A stretch of DNA of 33,745 nt from Irineochytrium annulatum (Eukaryota > Chytridiomycota > Chytridiomycetes > Chytridiales > Chytridiaceae): contig JADGJL010000191.1 of NCBI GenBank assembly GCA_027600665.1, forward strand, positions 1 to 33,745. Reading direction: 5' to 3'. A program made the position numbers and the translations under genes. Shown one piece after another: positions 29,614-33,745 of this stretch (position 1 is its first letter; each line of letters starts with the position of its first letter). Under the pieces are notes generated by a model. It was not told the origin of the DNA and did not search any database. It saw only the letters and a program-made list of their open reading frames with translations.

Positions 29614-31099
29614 ATGCCCCTTCCGCGTCCGCTCCTCCTCTCATTCCTCTGTTGCCCGCCGTCCCTCCTCGGTCACCCCATCCGTCGCGTTGTCAGGCCC
29701 TGCCATCCTCGTCTAAATCCACCGCGTTTCTTCAGGACAGCCAGCGCCTCCAGATCGAGCACCAGCATGCCCAAGCGTCGATCGAAGAAGGACGAGGCCA
29801 CTGACGGTGAAGCCGACGCGGCCGTCGCGGAAAACGACGAGAACGAGGACGCCGAGGCCGGCGTGCGGATCAAGCGCGCCAAATCCGCTGTCAAGAAGAC
29901 CACGAAGGGGAGGAAGAAAAAGGACGACGATGAGGCCATGGGTGAGGCTGCTGCACCTGGGGACGGGGACGATGAGGAGGCGGACGCACCCGCTGGCATA
30001 CCGCTGAAGAAAGCAAAGAGCAAGTCCGCGTCCATGCTGGCGGACGAGGAGGAGTTGAAGGATCGGCCGAGGAACACGACGATGCCGGATGTGTTCGACT
30101 TTAGAACGTTGCAGCACGGCGAGATAAAGATTTCTTCTTGGAATGGTTGGTTTTTAATTCTGGGTGCGCGGACGATGCTGATGCCATTTGGTTCAGTGGC
30201 GTCGATCAACGCTTCCGTGAAGAAAGGGTTTAGGAAGTACGCGGACGCCGAGGACGCCGTGAGTCTTCTTGATCATTGCAACAACACGCGCGTCTGTTCT
30301 AACCGTTCCACCTTCTGTCCCACAAGACCATCCTCTGCCTTCAAGAGACAAAGCTCTCCAACCAGCCCCTGCCCGGCGCCTACGTCCCCCTCGACGTCTA
30401 CCCTCACCAGCATTTCGCTACCGCCACCTCCCGCAAGGGCTACGCCGGTGTCGCCATCCTCTCCAAGCTCGCCCCTATCTCCATCATCCGCGGCTGGGCT
30501 CCCCCTCTCACCCCTCTACCCGCGGACGAGGAGGAGGTCGAGGACGACGGCCGCTCGCTCACAATCGAGCTGGAGCACCTGTACGTCGTCTGCACCTACG
30601 TGCCGAACAGCGGGGCTGGGCTGAAGACGTTGCCCCACCGCCTGCGGTTCGACGAGAGGATGAGGGGCCACCTGGAGGCGTTGAGGGCCAGGAAACCCGT
30701 GGTGTGGTGCGGGGATCTGAACTGCGCGGCGGCCGAGATCGATCTGATGCGGCCCAAGCAGAATCTGAGGAGCGCGGGGTTCACGGTGGAGGAGCGGGAG
30801 AGCTTTGCGAAGACGAAGGAGACGCAGGGGCTGGTGGACGTCTGGAGGGAGAAGAATCCCGGGGTGAAGCGGTTTTCGTACTTCAGGTGAGTCGGTATTA
30901 ACAGGGGAGGAATTTCGATGTGCATGTTAATACTGGTGTTAGTCAAAGGTTCCAGTGCAGGTCCAAGTATCTCGGATGGAGGTTGGATTACGTGCTGGTG
31001 TCGAAGGAACTTGTGGAGAAGGTAGTCGAGGCCGAGATAAGAGACGTCGCGTATGGGGCGAGTGATCACGTTCCCGTGATGCTTACGTTAAAGGTGTGA
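29614..31099 (+). CDS. APE1: AP endonuclease, ExoIII/APE1 family
   Basis: The exons are 29614-30145, 30197-30258, 30327-30886 and 30943-31099, giving 436 residues. The N-terminal 160 residues are charged and Lys-rich (IKRAKSAVKK, GRKKKDDD), as in nuclear APE1. The nuclease domain starts at EIKISSWNVASINASVKKGF. It has catalytic Glu205 in ILCLQETKL, TYVPNSG, Asp328 and Asn330 in GDLN, GWRLDYVLVS, and the SDH triad at 425-427. The enzyme cuts the backbone 5' of abasic sites in base excision repair. The last acceptor (gttAG at 30942) is chosen over a nearby AAG because it gives the family spacing from RFSYF to GWRLDY. Two in-frame starts exist. The ATG at 29614 gives an Arg-rich, acid-free leader (IRRVVRPCHPRLNPPRFFRT) like a mitochondrial presequence. 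The ATG at 29767 gives MPKRRSKKD, very like the nuclear N-terminus of animal APE1. Confidence 0.93.
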
Positions 31100-31580
31100 C
31101 CCCCGAGTAAAATAGGGAGGCTTATGGTATTCAAATATTGTAACTTCGGTATATACCCTTCTCACCTGCCTTGTCTCTCTGATTTTTGACATAATCTTAT
31201 CAGCCGTCACTAGCGACGAATCATTACAGTTCTTAACGAGTTGTTCACAAAGCGTCGAGTTTATTTCGCAAAATAAACTATTGATGAGATAACCTGTGCC
31301 ATTTCTGATGAAACAACTGTAAGAGGCGGATTCTTTGGTAGGCAAGGCGGAGTGTTGACAAAGTGCAAAGCAAATGATATTAAATGGCAGCTATCGCATT
31401 CAAAAGAGAAGGGTGCCGGGTTGTAAGGATAAGGGAGAGAGTGGTGGGAGTGAGTGTGAAAGTAATAAGCAGCAATAATAAAGTAGTAAGGCGGGTATGA
31501 GGTCCACAGCTCTCTCGTCCTCATTCCCAAGCTGGCAATGTTCTCATAAACATCCTCGGACATTTTCTCACGGTCCCCCT
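31100..31580. terminator. Convergent 3' region between the AP endonuclease and the Ser-rich gene
   Basis: The spacer is 481 bp and AT-rich. A plus-strand AATAAA at 31272-31277 lies 173 nt after the endonuclease stop. The minus-strand gene probably ends its mRNA in the same stretch (agcagcaataataaag near 31470 has no minus-strand hexamer). No coding motif was seen. Confidence 0.45.
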
Positions 31581-31889
31581 TCAAACCCTCTTGCTCTGCG
31601 GCGCCCTCCTGGGCCCGCACGTCTTCACGTCGATGAACGAGATCACGTCGTTGCTGCCGCTCGAGCCGGAGCTCACGCTCGAGGCGCTCGAGGCCTTGGC
31701 CTTGTATGTGTTCAAGAGCTGGGCAAGGCTGGAGCTGGAGTTGTTGACCGAGTCACGCTTGCGGCGGAGGTTCGCACGGCCGCCGGTCGTCGACACGTCG
31801 ATCTCAGAGGTGGGGGCATGCGGCGCCGGGACGGTAGCGACGGTGGAGGACGAGGAGCGGACCATGAAGATGGGGGCGTGGGCAGGCAT
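31581..31889 (-). CDS. Small Ser/Ala-rich hypothetical protein
   Basis: This is a single 102-residue frame starting MPAHAPIFMVRSSSS and ending RRAPQSKRV. I recognise no family. It is basic at both ends of the centre (ANLRRKRDSVNN) with a short helix (SLAQLLNTYKAKASSA) and a Ser/Gly run (SSVSSGSSGSND). The minus strand is chosen for three reasons: its codons end mostly in C, as in the neighbouring genes; the ATG sits in ACCATGC; and it follows a C/A-rich leader (tcaacccacaaccaactacc), as expected for a fungal 5' UTR. A plus-strand frame at 31633-31923 covers the same DNA but lacks these features. No intron, signal peptide or membrane segment is visible. The start codon faces away from MRT4. 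Confidence 0.6.
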   Translation of the reverse strand: MPAHAPIFMVRSSSSTVATVPAPHAPTSEIDVSTTGGRANLRRKRDSVNNSSSSLAQLLNTYKAKASSASSVSSGSSGSNDVISFIDVKTCGPRRAPQSKRV

Positions 31890-32673
31890 GGTAGTTGGTT
31901 GTGGGTTGATGGAAGCGAGGTAGCGAGTGGAGAGTTGCGATGTTGCGATGTGATCAAGCGATGGATGGATGCGGGGGGGAAGAGGGGGAACAGCGAGCTG
32001 CTTATGAAGACTTTGATGGGAGAGATCGCGTGCTCGGAGGGAATGATGTGAGGTGTTCGCCTTCCCTTTCGCCTTCCGCCTCGTGACGAGGCAAACGCCA
32101 AAATTTTCGCCCATTGGACGAGATCATCGCGGGGTCTTTCTTTTCCCGCATCAGGTGCTCTGCTCATTGGCAGAGATCAATCAGTTAACCCTCGTTTGCT
32201 CGGGAAAAAAAAAAGGGCAGCAGACACACGTGCTTCGCCAAAACCCTCGTTTGCAAGGTGCGACAGAAAGAGGGCACAACAACAACAATTTATTACTTCC
32301 GGCCCGAGGCACACAGCGGAGGCATCGTTACGTCGGATATCCTTTTACCAGATGAAATGCCAACTTCGAGCCCTGGAAGTACCTGTATTCCGCAGGCTAA
32401 TGGGGCAGTGGGAAGGAAAGAGAGTGGGCAGCCCAAAGGATCCAGCTGGTCGACCAAATAACCTTCTTATGCCTACCTGCCGATGCCTGCGCTGTTTACT
32501 AGTCAGGATTTGTCGAGACGATCGTAATTTTGGAGTCATGTAACGAGTGAACCAAGAGAAATTGACTTCCAGCAAATCGCACAAGCCGCCTTGCGGTGGC
32601 AGTTGACAACTCCCACTCATTATTTTTTTCTGTGCCTTCCTTTCAACAATCAAACTCCCGCTCCTAACTTGCA
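31890..32673. promoter_or_regulatory. Divergent promoter between the Ser-rich gene and MRT4
   Basis: The spacer is 784 bp. The left 60 bp are the C/A-rich leader of the Ser-rich gene. A plus-strand ATTGG at 32165-32172 (CCAAT on the minus strand) and a 10-A run (32203-32213) lie in the middle. The MRT4 leader just before 32674 is pyrimidine/A-rich (caatcaaactcccgctcctaacttgca). No gene or tRNA was recognised. Confidence 0.4.
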
Positions 32674-33745
32674 ATGCCGAAATCCAAGCGCAACAAGGTC
32701 GTCAGCCTGACAAAGACGGACTCGAAGACGAAGGAATCCAAATCCAAGCTCATCGACAAGGTGACTGAGTGCCTTTCTTCATCCTTCCTTCACCCGCTAA
32801 ACCCTCGCTGCCACTCCCGCATCAAACAGATCCGCACATCCATCGACTCCAACCCGCACCTCTACCTCATCCACATTGCCAACGACAGGAACGAGCACCT
32901 CCAGGCCCTCCGCACCACTTTGAAGGCCGAGCATGCAGGGTCTTGCATGTTTTTGGGGAAGAACAGGGTGATGGCCAAAGCTGTGGGCGTTACAGTGGAG
33001 GAGGAGTACGCGCCTAGGTTGAGGATGATGGGGGAACGGCTAAAGGGGAAGGTGGGGCTTTTAAGTAGCGGGCTGGGAAGGGATGAGGTGTCCAGGTAGG
33101 ATTTTTTGTTTTTTGTTTTTTTCAGAAAGTGGACTTTGTGGAAGGGGGCAATGGGAAGGAAGGTGCCGGTGGTGGAGTAGTGGGAAGGAAGGGACGACCA
33201 TGTTGGGGTCAAGGTGGATGGATATCGCGGCATCTATGTCGCTATCACATTCTGCTCTTTTGCACCTCCCTCCTTCCTCCCTTCGTCGTCTCTCCCCTTC
33301 CTCTTTCCTTCACTTATCGTTCCATCCCCTCCCTCCCTCCTTCCTCCGTCCTCCTCTCCCGTTCTCCGCTCCCCTCCTCGAATCCCCTCCTCTAATCCCT
33401 TTCTCTTACACTCTCTCCTTACCCCCTCTCTAGGATCCTTTCCATTCACACGGCATCCGATTTTGCACGCGGCGGCTGCAAGGCGACGCGAACCCTCATC
33501 CTCCCTGAGGGCCCCCTCCGGAGACTCGTTGAACCCCTCTCCCACACGGATCTCGTCGGCGGTCTCGATGGCGACGAGGAGGATTACTTTAAAGCCGCTG
33601 GCGTTGATGCTGTGAACGCGGGCGCGGAGGTCATTGCCAGCTTCCCAGGGACGATGGAGACGCAGCTGAGGGGGTTGGGTTTGCCGACTTTGTTGCAGGG
33701 TGGTAAGTTTTATGGGAGAGGGAGGGGGGAGGGAGGCATGTGAAG
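32674..33745 (+). CDS. MRT4: Ribosome assembly factor Mrt4 (P0-like), 5' part, truncated by the window edge
   Basis: The exons are 32674-32760, 32830-33095 and 33434-33702; a GTAAGT donor then opens an intron that runs off the edge. 207 residues are visible. The N-terminus MPKSKRNKVVSLTKTDSK is almost diagnostic of Mrt4/MRTO4. After it come the L10-like rRNA-binding fold with FLGKNRVMAKAVGV and RLKGKVGLLSSG, then the family-specific insert DFARGGCKATRTLILPEGPL and the segment METQLRGLGLPTLLQGG, both typical of the factor and not of P0 itself. Mrt4 binds the stalk base of pre-60S particles in the nucleolus and is later exchanged for P0. About 35-40 C-terminal residues should follow outside the window. 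The first intron (69 nt) has no stop in frame; removing it gives the family spacing KLIDK-IRTSID. Confidence 0.95.
33096..33433 (+). other. MRT4: 338-nt pyrimidine-rich intron of MRT4
   Basis: It runs from GTAGGA to CTCTCTAG and joins EVSR to ILSIHTASDFARGG in frame. The first 100 nt are G/T-rich with T runs; from about 33240 to the acceptor it is almost pure C/T (ctccctccttcctccc units). It is more than twice as long as any other intron found here. No snoRNA C box (RTGATGA) with D box was seen in it. Confidence 0.75.

Noticed and set aside
31591..31923. Plus-strand frame of up to 110 residues overlapping the Ser-rich gene
   Set aside because: Codon third positions, the ACCATGC context and the C/A-rich leader all favour the minus strand; the plus frame's first codon is TTG and its first ATG is internal.
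1..33745. Defence-type or metabolic gene cluster, transposon, CRISPR or viral insertion
   Set aside because: Each gene belongs to a separate housekeeping family with eukaryotic introns; no transposase, integrase, terminal repeats, reverse transcriptase or spaced repeats were seen.

Overview
This window is nuclear DNA from a fungus, very probably a zoosporic or otherwise early-diverging one. The genes are split by many very short spliceosomal introns. Most are 41-82 nt, with donors such as GTGAGT, GTAAGG or GTATGT, a CTAAC/CTAAT/CTGAC-type branch site and a CAG/TAG/AAG acceptor. PAN1, CSC1/OSCA, DUG1, MRT4, CSL4 and KGD4 homologues make a typical opisthokont/fungal set. Coding DNA is GC-rich; the spacers hold A-tracts, AATAAA signals and pyrimidine runs. 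I see no bacterial operons, phage, CRISPR array, transposon, rRNA or convincing tRNA.

Layout, left to right: (1) the 5' part of an EH-domain, glutamine-rich endocytic scaffold like Pan1 (minus, runs off the left edge); (2) KGD4/MRPS36-like alpha-ketoglutarate dehydrogenase adaptor (minus), head to head with exosome cap subunit CSL4 (plus) across a spacer under 100 bp; (3) a secreted type-B carboxylesterase with a possible GPI-anchor tail (minus); (4) an 8.8-kb gene (plus) for a predicted 2784-residue protein with N-terminal ankyrin repeats, a phospho-motif-rich linker and more than 1400 residues of coiled coil; (5) a 1.5-kb spacer without a recognised gene, with A-tracts and one perfect hairpin; (6) a BTB/POZ-like protein (plus); (7) a 1491-residue, mostly disordered protein with a PP1-docking RVxF-like motif (minus); (8) a CSC1/OSCA/TMEM63 mechanosensitive channel in eight exons (plus); (9) a DUG1/CNDP-type M20 metallodipeptidase in six exons, one only 29 nt long (minus); (10) an APE1/ExoIII-type AP endonuclease with two candidate starts, one mitochondrial-like and one nuclear-like (plus); (11) a small Ser-rich hypothetical protein (minus); (12) the 5' part of ribosome assembly factor MRT4 (plus, runs off the right edge).

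These are ordinary, independently acting housekeeping genes, not one pathway. Several neighbours share divergent promoters (KGD4/CSL4, esterase/ankyrin, PP1-motif protein/CSC1, DUG1/APE, Ser-rich/MRT4) and several pairs converge with short tails. The least described parts are the giant ankyrin/coiled-coil protein and the disordered PP1-motif protein. All exon joins were made by eye from reading frame, splice consensus and family alignment remembered in general terms; none was checked against transcripts or databases.
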